Part shown: positions 6,651 to 12,209 of the stretch, one piece after another
Layout: each line of letters starts with the position of its first letter
Position numbering within the stretch: position 1 is the first letter of the stretch
Assembly (NCBI GenBank): GCA_046597185.1
Contig: JBKJLF010000224.1
Location: 1-12,209, forward strand
Origin: CAMBDR01 sp046597185
GTDB lineage: Bacteria > Pseudomonadota > Gammaproteobacteria > Burkholderiales > Burkholderiaceae_D
Direction of reading: 5' to 3'
Length of the DNA: 12,209 nucleotides
Notes under the pieces: model-generated
The model's input: only the letters and a program-made list of their open reading frames with translations
The model's database searches: none
Told to the model about the DNA's origin: nothing
Made by a program: the position numbers and the translations under genes

Positions 6651-8872
6651 GTTTTTTTACGCTTCCATGGCAGAATTTGTTGGATGCTGCGGGCAAAACG
6701 CCGCCCGCCTTCCAGGCTGAAAACAAAGACTTCTTTCAAGCCTGTCAGTGGTTTGTCGGTATCGCGCTCGGGCAACCATTGCTGCCACGCATCGCTGCGG
6801 GAAAAAGTGGCAGCCACCAGCGAGCGGTAATCATCGAGTGACATGTCTTCAAAGCGCACCCGCAAGGTTTTACCCTGGTTAAACATTACTTGGCCGGGCA
6901 GGGTATATTCGCGCTCGCCGCGAAACAGCGAGATGGTCACGGTCTTGCCTTTTTCCACTTCGGCCTCGGCGGGTAACACCAGTGCCAGGCCGCCTTCGGA
7001 AAAGTCTTCGGTTTTACACACCATGGTGCGGCCACCGGGCAGTTTGATCATGGCGGGAATTTCCCGCGTGACGCGCCAGTTGCGCCGCACTTGGCGCGTT
7101 TCCAGCGCCACCGCCAGGGCCGCACCGAGTAGCATGAAGTTATACACGGTCCAGATAATATTGAACAGTACGGTGCCCCATTCATAATTATTCCACCAGA
7201 ACAGGCGCGCAAAGCCAAAGCCAAAGCCGATGATATTCAAGCCCAGGATGGTGACATAGGGGATGGCAATTTGCCAATCGAAATATTCATTTTCAACCAC
7301 GCCCCCTTTGGCGGTGACGTTAAATTTACCCAGTTTAGGATTGATCAGGGCCAGCGTGGTGGGCAATAAAATATACCAGGCCAGCGTGGTTTCATACACT
7401 TCGGCCCAAAAGGTGTGGCGATACCTGCCTTGCATGCGCGAGTTGGCAATATTGGCGTGGATTAAGTGCGGTACGGCATAGGCGGCAATCAGGTCTGCCG
7501 CTGCCTGGATGATGTGGGCTTCAAAAAACAGGTAGGCCAGTGGCGCGGTTAAAAAAACCAGACGTGGGAAGCCATAAAAAAAGTGCATCATGGCATTCAA
7601 ATAGCATAGCCGCTGCGGCATTTTTAAGCCTTTGCCCAGCATCGGATTATCGACCCGGAAAATTTGCGCCATGCCGCGCGCCCACCGGATGCGCTGGCCA
7701 ACGTGGGCCGACAAGCTTTCCGTAGCCAGCCCCGCCGCCTGCACGATGCCGATATACGAGGTGTTATAGCCGAGGCGATGCAGTTTAAGCGCGGTGTGCG
7801 CATCTTCGGTCACGGTTTCAACCGCCACCCCACCCACTTCCAGCAACATGGTGCGTTTGATGACGGCGCAGGAGCCGCAGAAAAAGGTGGCGTTCCATAA
7901 ATCGTTGCCGTCTTGCACCAGACCGTAAAATAATTCCCCTTCGTTGGGCATTTGGCGAAACACGCCCAAATTGCGCTCAAACGGATCGGGTGAAAGAAAA
8001 TGGTGCGGGGTTTGCACCATGGCCAGTTTCTGGTCGGCCATGAAGCCGCCGACCGTCATTTGTAAAAACGAGCGAGTGGGGACGTGGTCGCAATCAAAAA
8101 TGGCAATCAACTCGCCGTGGGTTTTGGGCAGGCATTGGTTGATATTGCCCGCCTTGGCGTGGAAATTATTGTTACGCGTGATGTGGGTCGCCCCCACACT
8201 GAGGGCAAATTCGCCAAATTCGGGGCGGCGGCCATCGTCCAGAATATACACTTTCAATTTATCGGCAGGCCAATCCAGTGCCAGTGCGGCCATCACCGTG
8301 GGGCGCACGACCGACAGCGGTTCGTTATAGCTGGGAATATAGATATCGACCGAGGGCCAGGTACTGCTATCGTCCGGCAAGGGATGCGGCATGCGTTTGA
8401 GTGGCCAGATGGTTTGGAAAAAACCCAGCACCAGCACCGCCCAGGCATACAGTTCTGCCGCCAACAGGCCCAGGCCAAAAAAGATATCCACCCCCACTTC
8501 ATTACCCAGGGTTGCGGTAAAGCGCCAATATAAGTAGCGGGTTGATACCAGCAGCGACATGCAGATTAAAATCAGCGTGAACAAGGTGCCGGTATAACGC
8601 CGCAAATACAAAGCCACGCCGATTAACAGTGCGGAAAACCAGAGTTGTTCGGCCAGCGTAAAGGGAATGGTGATGATAAATACCACCAGCGGCAAGCAGG
8701 CGGCCAGTGTGAGTATGACCACGCCGGGGATATTCCAGACCTGCCAATCGATTAAAAACGTGCCCCATTGGTTGATGCGGCCATATAAATATTCCGGCAG
8801 TTGGGTGGAGGCACGCGAACCGCTTAAGCGTTGGCGTACGTGGTGGAACCAGTAGAGTGGGTTGAGCTTCAT
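6647..8872 (-). CDS. bcsA: Cellulose synthase catalytic subunit BcsA (UDP-forming), with PilZ domain
   Basis: BcsA is the inner-membrane GT2 glycosyltransferase that joins UDP-glucose into beta-1,4-glucan and translocates it. The 741 aa show four N-terminal membrane segments (about 50-150), then the GT-A domain: YILDDGR (209-215), the DxD motif DCD (260-262), FFCGS (330-334), TED with the catalytic-base Asp (355-357) and QRIRW (393-397). Further membrane helices follow, with the gating loop FNVTAK (517-522). The C-terminal PilZ domain has RQVRR (593-597, the RxxxR motif) and DFSEGG (623-628, DxSxxG), so c-di-GMP should bind and relieve autoinhibition. All key residues are present and the length is normal. 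The ATG overlaps the bcsQ stop (ATGA) and lacks a strong Shine-Dalgarno sequence. No diguanylate cyclase lies in the window, so the signal comes from elsewhere. Confidence 0.98.
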   Translation of the reverse strand: MKLNPLYWFHHVRQRLSGSRASTQLPEYLYGRINQWGTFLIDWQVWNIPGVVILTLAACLPLVVFIITIPFTLAEQLWFSALLIGVALYLRRYTGTLFTLILICMSLLVSTRYLYWRFTATLGNEVGVDIFFGLGLLAAELYAWAVLVLGFFQTIWPLKRMPHPLPDDSSTWPSVDIYIPSYNEPLSVVRPTVMAALALDWPADKLKVYILDDGRRPEFGEFALSVGATHITRNNNFHAKAGNINQCLPKTHGELIAIFDCDHVPTRSFLQMTVGGFMADQKLAMVQTPHHFLSPDPFERNLGVFRQMPNEGELFYGLVQDGNDLWNATFFCGSCAVIKRTMLLEVGGVAVETVTEDAHTALKLHRLGYNTSYIGIVQAAGLATESLSAHVGQRIRWARGMAQIFRVDNPMLGKGLKMPQRLCYLNAMMHFFYGFPRLVFLTAPLAYLFFEAHIIQAAADLIAAYAVPHLIHANIANSRMQGRYRHTFWAEVYETTLAWYILLPTTLALINPKLGKFNVTAKGGVVENEYFDWQIAIPYVTILGLNIIGFGFGFARLFWWNNYEWGTVLFNIIWTVYNFMLLGAALAVALETRQVRRNWRVTREIPAMIKLPGGRTMVCKTEDFSEGGLALVLPAEAEVEKGKTVTISLFRGEREYTLPGQVMFNQGKTLRVRFEDMSLDDYRSLVAATFSRSDAWQQWLPERDTDKPLTGLKEVFVFSLEGGRRFARSIQQILPWKRKKT

Positions 8873-9624
8873 GTCATACCACTACTGAGCCAGGCGGCCA
8901 GACGTTGCAAATCGTGGGTTGCTTGGCAATGGGGGTCATATTCCAGCACCGGTTGCTGAAACGCCAGCGCTTCGCCTACCGCTTCATCGCTATGAATGCC
9001 GATGGGAGCCAGACGTTCGCCCAGATTATGGCGCAAAATTTCTGCCACGTCGCGCCGCAAGGTGGAGGCGGTGTCGATTTGATTGAGCAGGTAAATGCTG
9101 GGTAAATCGGGCCGCAGTTGCGCCATATCATGCAACCACGATTCCATGGCCGGGATGGTGAGAAACGAGGCCGCGTCAGCCAATAGCACGATCAGTACCA
9201 AATCGGCGCAGGCAAAGGCTTGGCGTAAATACACGGTGGGGCCGGGCGGGGTATCGATCAATACCACCCCCTGATCCAGCCCGGCAGCGGCCAATTGCTG
9301 GCCAACCCAATGCGCTTGGTGGTCGAGCAATGCTTCAAATTCGATGCGCTCTTCTTCACTGGCGCTGCCATAGGGGATGCAATGCACGCCAAATTGGCTG
9401 GGCAGGGTGATTTCTGCCCAGTCGCCGTGGGCTTTGAGCGATTGTTGGCAGGCACCCACAGGGTGATCGTTCGAAATGCCAAAGTGCAAGTGCAGCGAAT
9501 TTTGCGGGTCCAGATCAAGCGCCACCACCTGCGCGCCAGTTTGGGCGAGCGCAGCAGAGAGATTGGCGGTGGTCGAAGTTTTACCGACGCCGCCTTTCAT
9601 TGACACGATGGCGATAATAGTCAA
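8869..9624 (-). CDS. bcsQ: Cellulose biosynthesis ATPase BcsQ (MinD/ParA family), TTG start
   Basis: BcsQ belongs to the SIMIBI-class MinD/ParA ATPases. In enterobacteria it is needed for cellulose secretion and binds the cytoplasmic side of the synthase. The 251-residue protein has a deviant Walker A, KGGVGKTS (10-17, with the signature Lys K10), a switch I-like DLDPQ (37-41), switch II DTPPG (124-128) and NQID (181-184), all expected for a dimerising ATP sandwich. Length equals the family norm. The start is TTG at 9624, overlapping the TGA of the preceding gene and preceded by AAGGA about 5-6 nt upstream; the first residues TIIAIVSMKGG match the usual N-terminus, so no later start is plausible. 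The rare start and overlap suggest translation coupled to the BcsP-like gene. Confidence 0.96.
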   Translation of the reverse strand: MTIIAIVSMKGGVGKTSTTANLSAALAQTGAQVVALDLDPQNSLHLHFGISNDHPVGACQQSLKAHGDWAEITLPSQFGVHCIPYGSASEEERIEFEALLDHQAHWVGQQLAAAGLDQGVVLIDTPPGPTVYLRQAFACADLVLIVLLADAASFLTIPAMESWLHDMAQLRPDLPSIYLLNQIDTASTLRRDVAEILRHNLGERLAPIGIHSDEAVGEALAFQQPVLEYDPHCQATHDLQRLAAWLSSGMT

Positions 9625-10454
9625 GGTTTCCTTTTCCGGCCAAACAGGCCTTTTGCTGGTTCGGGTTCGGGTTGTTCCAGGCGTGCAAACAGGCTGGCGA
9701 GCTTGTTTGTGGGCTGATTGGATTCGCCGGTATTGGTTGCATTGGTTGCATTGGTTACATTGTTTACATTGGTTACGGCGGCTACATCGCTCTGACTGGC
9801 CTTGCCAAAGAGTGACTTTTTGGGCTGCGCAGCTTCAGGCGCACTGGCGGGGGGGGCTTTGGCGAATAAGCCACGCGGCGCGCCGGGCACGGTGGGCACG
9901 GTGGGCGCGGTGGGGCGTGTGGCAATGGCGGGCGCTGCTTCGGGCTTTGCCTTGGCGAACAAGCCACGGGGCGCGCTATGCGCGGGCGCGGCATGGGTTG
10001 GAGCAATATGAGCTGGAGCAATATGGGCTGGTGCTGCCACAGGCGGCATGGCAAAGGCATTGCGTGCTTTGCCCAATTTGAGTGCGGGCGCGGCGATTTC
10101 TTCTTCCGGTGCGCTGATCGGTGCCAGCCTGTGCGCGAATGGGGTGGCGGCGGCGGCAGCGGGAACCATGGAGCGCAAGCCTTTGGCGATTTGCTTGCCC
10201 AGGCTGGGGGCTGTTTTTTTGCTGGTGGGCTTGATGGGCGCGGGTGCGGCAGCCGTTTTCTCCCAGATTTTTTTTTCGCTGCTTTGCAGTTGGGGCGGTG
10301 GCGAGCGTTTTTCCAGGTCGAGCGTTTTAAACAAAGGCCAACGCTCCTGCGCCTGGGCCGCATTGTTTTCGGTGTCAAACTCTTTGAACTGTTTGTTTTT
10401 GGCCCCGATGGATTTAAACAAACTGCCTACATCATCATTATCTTGTCGTGTCAT
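9621..10454 (-). CDS. bcsP: BcsP/BcsO-like cellulose accessory protein, disordered, Pro/Ala-rich
   Basis: Its place between bcsD and bcsQ and its N-terminus identify it as a cellulose-operon accessory protein. Residues 7-44 (DDVGSLFKSIG, then FKEFDTEN and ERWPLFKTL) resemble the short conserved head of the BcsR/BcsP/BcsO group, where a DI..LF..FG motif and an RWPLL-like motif occur. The rest of the 277 aa is low-complexity Pro/Ala/Lys/Thr, probably disordered, with no signal peptide or membrane helix. LF followed by a small or basic residue recurs seven times: residues 11-15, 40-44, 163-169, 194-200, 213-219, 253-259 and 268-274. Short tandem repeats in the DNA build parts of the tail. The ATG at 10454 has AGAGG 5 nt upstream. 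BcsP and BcsO are hard to tell apart here, so the symbol is provisional. Confidence 0.75.
   Translation of the reverse strand: MTRQDNDDVGSLFKSIGAKNKQFKEFDTENNAAQAQERWPLFKTLDLEKRSPPPQLQSSEKKIWEKTAAAPAPIKPTSKKTAPSLGKQIAKGLRSMVPAAAAATPFAHRLAPISAPEEEIAAPALKLGKARNAFAMPPVAAPAHIAPAHIAPTHAAPAHSAPRGLFAKAKPEAAPAIATRPTAPTVPTVPGAPRGLFAKAPPASAPEAAQPKKSLFGKASQSDVAAVTNVNNVTNATNATNTGESNQPTNKLASLFARLEQPEPEPAKGLFGRKRKP
9732..9776. repeat. Five tandem copies of a 9-bp unit
   Basis: Consecutive 9-mers ATTGGTTGC, ATTGGTTGC, ATTGGTTAC, ATTGTTTAC and ATTGGTTAC lie inside the BcsP-like gene and encode a run of Asn with Val/Ala/Thr (about residues 227-241). The unit preserves frame, so copy number can change without breaking the protein. 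Confidence 0.9.
9885..9911. repeat. Three tandem copies of a 9-bp unit
   Basis: GGGCACGGT, GGGCACGGT and GGGCGCGGT follow each other in the BcsP-like gene and encode the Pro-Thr-(Val/Ala) repeat around residues 182-190. Confidence 0.85.
10000..10029. repeat. 15-bp tandem duplication in the BcsP-like gene
   Basis: GGAGCAATATGAGCT (10000-10014) and GGAGCAATATGGGCT (10015-10029) differ at one base and encode two APAHI-type units; diverged units flank them on both sides, giving the APAHIAPAHIAPTHAAPAHS stretch at residues 141-160. Confidence 0.85.
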
Positions 10455-10486
10455 AAAAACCTCTGGTGTTTCTGGCGGTTTTGGCT

Positions 10487-10945
10487 TTAGCGCCCAAACC
10501 GGAATTGCAAATCCATGCCTTCGCCACCGACCGCTGCCACTTGCATGGCATCACCCGCCCCCAGGGTTTTAAAGACATGTTGATAAAACCCTTCGAGCAA
10601 ACCCACGCTCCATTCCAATTGCTCATCGCCAAAAGCCTGGGCCAAGGGCGCAGCATAATGGTAGATATCGACATTGGCTTTGGCTTCCTGAAGGCTGACC
10701 CAACCCCAGTTCATGCTTTGCCAAAATTCATTTAAACTTGCTTCCAGATCGGCCAAAGTTTCAACGCCGAGAAAGCGCGCTTCCACGTCAATCGCAAAGC
10801 GCGCACCGACTTGGGTGAATAATTGTCGCAAATCAGCAACATCAGCACGTTCCGCCATTTCGACCGCAAGCGCACGTAAAATCGGCAGCCATTGCGGGGC
10901 GACTTGCCCGGCGCGAAAGTATTGCTCCAAGGTAGATGCTTCCAT
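10487..10945 (-). CDS. bcsD: Cellulose synthase operon protein D (BcsD)
   Basis: BcsD is a small oligomeric protein, characteristic of type I cellulose operons, that affects the ordering of glucan chains into crystalline cellulose; in Komagataeibacter it forms a cylinder-like octamer and a scaffold with an accessory protein. The 152 residues match the family: AGQVAPQWLPILRALAVEM (12-30), a helix with LRQLFTQVGARFA (39-51), the conserved LNEFWQSMNWGWVSL (71-85), then PLAQAFG and LLEGFYQHVFKTLGAG (116-131), and a final beta strand. The start at 10945 is preferred over the in-frame ATG at 10996 because AGGAGAC lies at 10955-10961, 9 nt upstream, and the family N-terminus begins there. It opens the operon; a near-palindrome lies 35-52 bp upstream. 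Confidence 0.93.
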   Translation of the reverse strand: MEASTLEQYFRAGQVAPQWLPILRALAVEMAERADVADLRQLFTQVGARFAIDVEARFLGVETLADLEASLNEFWQSMNWGWVSLQEAKANVDIYHYAAPLAQAFGDEQLEWSVGLLEGFYQHVFKTLGAGDAMQVAAVGGEGMDLQFRFGR

Positions 10946-10954
10946 TATGTTTTT

Positions 10955-10961
10955 GTCTCCT
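10955..10961 (-). promoter_or_regulatory. Ribosome binding site of bcsD
   Basis: AGGAGAC on the minus strand with 9 nt to the ATG at 10945. It is the strongest Shine-Dalgarno in the cluster and decides the bcsD start. Confidence 0.8.
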
Positions 10962-10979
10962 GTATTGGAAAAACAGTGT

Positions 10980-11006
10980 CTTGAAAGTACTATCAAGCCA
11001 TGTCAA
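10980..11006 (-). promoter_or_regulatory. Candidate operator and -35 element upstream of bcsD
   Basis: CTTGAAAGTACTATCAAG (10980-10997) is an 18-bp near-palindrome: eight of nine base pairs match, with AGTACT at the centre. A consensus TTGACA (-35 like) lies just upstream at 11001-11006 on the minus strand. No good -10 hexamer follows at 16-18 bp, so the promoter assignment is uncertain; the palindrome would overlap the spacer and could bind a dimeric regulator. Confidence 0.35.
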
Positions 11007-11148
11007 ACCATGGGGGGTTCAGGTCGAATTGCGCGTGTTTTGGGCGGATGGACAACGTAAAGGGACTGCTTTCTTAGTCTACCTTGTTTTTTTGGCAGAA
11101 ACACGCCGGGACGGGGTATCAGATCAGGGATTGTGTCAGCCGCGTCCG

Positions 11149-11325
11149 TTACTCCGGATCATCCATTGGTGGGGGAATGAATTTGCGAAATTTTGCCAGG
11201 CTATCGCGCAGCATATATTCAATTTGCGCATTCACACTGCGCATCTCCTGGGCGGCCAGTGCTTCGAGTTCGGCCCACAGTTTGGGGTCTACCCGAAGCA
11301 AAAATTGTTTTTTCCCGCTTGCCAT
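11149..11325 (-). CDS. Ribbon-helix-helix (Arc/MetJ-type) DNA-binding protein, 58 aa
   Basis: The short frame encodes a typical ribbon-helix-helix pattern: a basic N-terminus and beta strand KQFLLRVD (6-13), helix PKLWAELEALAAQE (14-27), turn, then helix SVNAQIEYMLRDSLAKF (30-46) and a short Pro/Asp tail. The strand would insert in the DNA major groove after dimerisation. The middle (SVNAQIEYMLRDSL) closely resembles small Arc-family proteins I remember beside SPFH genes of this subtype. The ATG at 11325 follows the SPFH stop after 13 bp with a modest GGGA upstream, so the two are probably one transcript. It may be an autoregulator of that pair; its target is unknown. No toxin gene follows, so a toxin-antitoxin role is unsupported. 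Confidence 0.85.
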   Translation of the reverse strand: MASGKKQFLLRVDPKLWAELEALAAQEMRSVNAQIEYMLRDSLAKFRKFIPPPMDDPE

Positions 11326-11338
11326 GATGGTCCCAGAA

Positions 11339-12112
11339 TTAGTTGTATAAAGTACCAGTATTGATAATCGGCTCCACTTCGCGTTCGGCGCATAATACCA
11401 CCAACAAATTGCTTACCATGGCGGCCTTGCGCTCATCATCGAGTTCCACGATTTGTTTTTCCGACATCGCATTGAGCGCCAGTTCCACCATGCTGACGGC
11501 ACCGAGCACGATTTTTTTACGTGCGGAGATGACCGCTTCCGCTTGTTGGCGACGCAGCATGACGCCAGCAATTTCAGGCGCATAGGCCAAATGGGTGAGG
11601 CGCGCTTCCTGGATTCGTATCCCGGCGGCAGCCGTGCGCACTTGCAAGGTGTCCACCAAACGGGTTAAAAATACGTCGCCGCCATTCATCAGGGTCAACT
11701 CTTTGGTGTCGTCGCTATCATTATGATCATAATTAAATTCCGTGGTGACGTGGCGCAAGGCGGCTTCGGCTTGCACCCGGACAAAGGTTTGAAAATCCTC
11801 CACATCAAAAATTGCACGGGCAGAATCTTCAATTTTCCAGACCACGGCAGCGGCAATTTCAACCGGGTTGCCGCGCATATCGTTGACTTTTAAACGATCC
11901 ATATTCAAGTTGTTCGAGCGCAACGAGACTTTTCGCTTAATGTAAAACGGGAGTGACCAACGCAAACCACTCTCTCTCACCGTCCCGCAGTAGGCACCAA
12001 ACAAGAGTAAGACTGCCGCTTGATTCGGTTGCAAGGTATATAAGCCCGTGAAGTTGAAAGCCGCAAACAACACCAGTAGTGGGATCGGTATAACCCATAG
12101 GTTTATACACAT
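11339..12112 (-). CDS. SPFH/Band-7 domain membrane protein, short at the N-terminus
   Basis: SPFH (stomatin/prohibitin/flotillin/HflK-C) proteins form oligomeric membrane-anchored scaffolds. The 257 aa show one hydrophobic segment (about residues 5-22) and then the conserved subfamily body: YTLQPNQAAVLLLFGAY (25-41), GLRWSLPFY (49-57), LKVNDMRGNPVEIAAAVVW (74-92), a coiled-coil-prone section with EARLTHLAYAPEIAGVMLRRQQA, and a C-terminus with ELDDERKAAMVSNLLVVL and INTGTLYN. As I recall, members of this subfamily are around 290-310 aa with an extra hydrophobic N-terminal segment, so about 35-50 residues appear to be missing. The ATG at 12112 has no Shine-Dalgarno, and an in-frame TGA stands about 33 bp upstream. 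The DNA just before it is markedly AT-rich. Likely functional pairing with the RHH gene downstream. Confidence 0.88.
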   Translation of the reverse strand: MCINLWVIPIPLLVLFAAFNFTGLYTLQPNQAAVLLLFGAYCGTVRESGLRWSLPFYIKRKVSLRSNNLNMDRLKVNDMRGNPVEIAAAVVWKIEDSARAIFDVEDFQTFVRVQAEAALRHVTTEFNYDHNDSDDTKELTLMNGGDVFLTRLVDTLQVRTAAAGIRIQEARLTHLAYAPEIAGVMLRRQQAEAVISARKKIVLGAVSMVELALNAMSEKQIVELDDERKAAMVSNLLVVLCAEREVEPIINTGTLYN

Positions 12113-12120
12113 CTCGAAAG

Positions 12121-12149
12121 ATATTAAAATATAAACTAATAATGCTCAA
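12121..12149 (-). promoter_or_regulatory. Candidate promoter directly at the SPFH start codon
   Basis: On the minus strand TTGAGC (12144-12149) and TAATAT (12121-12126) are separated by 17 bp. Only 8 bp separate the -10 from the ATG at 12112, so transcription would start at or next to the A of ATG. The surrounding 12113-12209 stretch is strongly AT-rich and holds no gene that I can support. Confidence 0.35.
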
Positions 12150-12209
12150 ATAAAATATCACTCATTTTTGCAACACATAAAATAAAAAGTGTAGAAAAAC
12201 GAAAAAAAG

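Larger units (their letters stand above)
3237..10945 (-). other. bcs cellulose synthesis operon with appended AEC gene
   Basis: Six genes run head-to-tail on one strand. The junctions are 32 bp (bcsD to the BcsP-like gene), a 4-bp TTGA overlap to bcsQ, a 4-bp ATGA overlap to bcsA, a 4-bp ATGA overlap to bcsB, and 9 bp to the AEC gene. I find no terminator or promoter between them. Presence of bcsD and bcsQ with a BcsP/BcsO-like gene fits a type I layout. bcsZ and bcsC, expected in complete operons, are not present. Confidence 0.85.

Noticed and set aside
6289..6720. 143-codon Ala-rich plus-strand frame opposite the bcsB 5' end
   Set aside because: It is the antisense of the Ala-rich linker, whose codons read as Ala-rich on the other strand too.
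9476..10572. Several long plus-strand frames opposite bcsQ, the BcsP-like gene and bcsD
   Set aside because: They mirror GC-rich, repeat-rich coding DNA; compositions are Trp/Arg- or Gly/Ala-biased and no domains are visible.
10946..10996. N-terminal extension of BcsD to the ATG at 10996
   Set aside because: It would start inside the near-palindrome and span the AGGAG sequence that serves the ATG at 10945.
11149..11325. Antitoxin of a toxin-antitoxin pair
   Set aside because: The RHH fold fits an antitoxin, but neither neighbour looks like a toxin: SPFH is upstream and BcsD downstream.

Overview
The window looks like a piece of a proteobacterial chromosome of moderate GC content. It is most likely betaproteobacterial, because it holds a compact type I-like cellulose synthase cluster (bcsD, a BcsP/BcsO-like gene, bcsQ, bcsA, bcsB). 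The order and protein motifs support this, but nothing here fixes a genus. Every gene I can defend lies on the minus strand, so transcription runs from high to low coordinates.

Layout from high to low coordinates. At 12209-11149 there is an AT-rich edge, an SPFH/Band-7 membrane protein that is short at its N-terminus, and a 58-residue ribbon-helix-helix (Arc/MetJ-type) protein 13 bp behind it. At 10945-4176 lies the bcs cluster: bcsD, a Pro/Ala-rich BcsP/BcsO-like protein, bcsQ (TTG start), bcsA and bcsB. The junctions from the BcsP-like gene to bcsB are all 4-bp stop/start overlaps. An AEC-family permease (4166-3237) follows bcsB after 9 bp and is probably co-transcribed. After a gap of about 430 bp comes an M20-family metallopeptidase homologue (2806-1835) that lacks recognisable later catalytic motifs and ends in a very symmetric terminator hairpin (1801-1832). 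Below that, 1794-1022 looks like decayed accessory DNA: an AAA/ABC-type ATPase fragment, a 67-residue fragment and a 55-residue ORF with a signal-like start. At 651-190 there is an unrecognised exported 153-residue protein. The low-coordinate end carries four 9-bp tandem repeats and a small hairpin.

How the genes work together. BcsA polymerises UDP-glucose into beta-1,4-glucan and pushes it across the inner membrane; its PilZ domain provides c-di-GMP control. BcsB is the periplasmic, membrane-anchored partner. BcsQ is the MinD/ParA-like ATPase thought to help assemble or place the complex. BcsD is the periplasmic or scaffold factor tied to ordered (crystalline) cellulose, and the BcsP-like protein is a disordered accessory protein carrying a repeated LFxK-like motif. 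The outer-membrane exporter gene bcsC and the cellulase gene bcsZ are not in the window on either side, so they must lie elsewhere or be absent.

The most interesting observations are the seven LF(K/A/G)-type motifs in the BcsP-like protein, the 18-bp near-palindrome just upstream of bcsD, the truncated SPFH plus RHH pair beside AT-rich DNA with a promoter placed for leaderless transcription, and the M20 homologue without a normal catalytic glutamate motif. Short in-register tandem duplications recur through the window. I do not see a clear-cut new defence or mobile system; the nearest thing is the decayed ATPase remnant.
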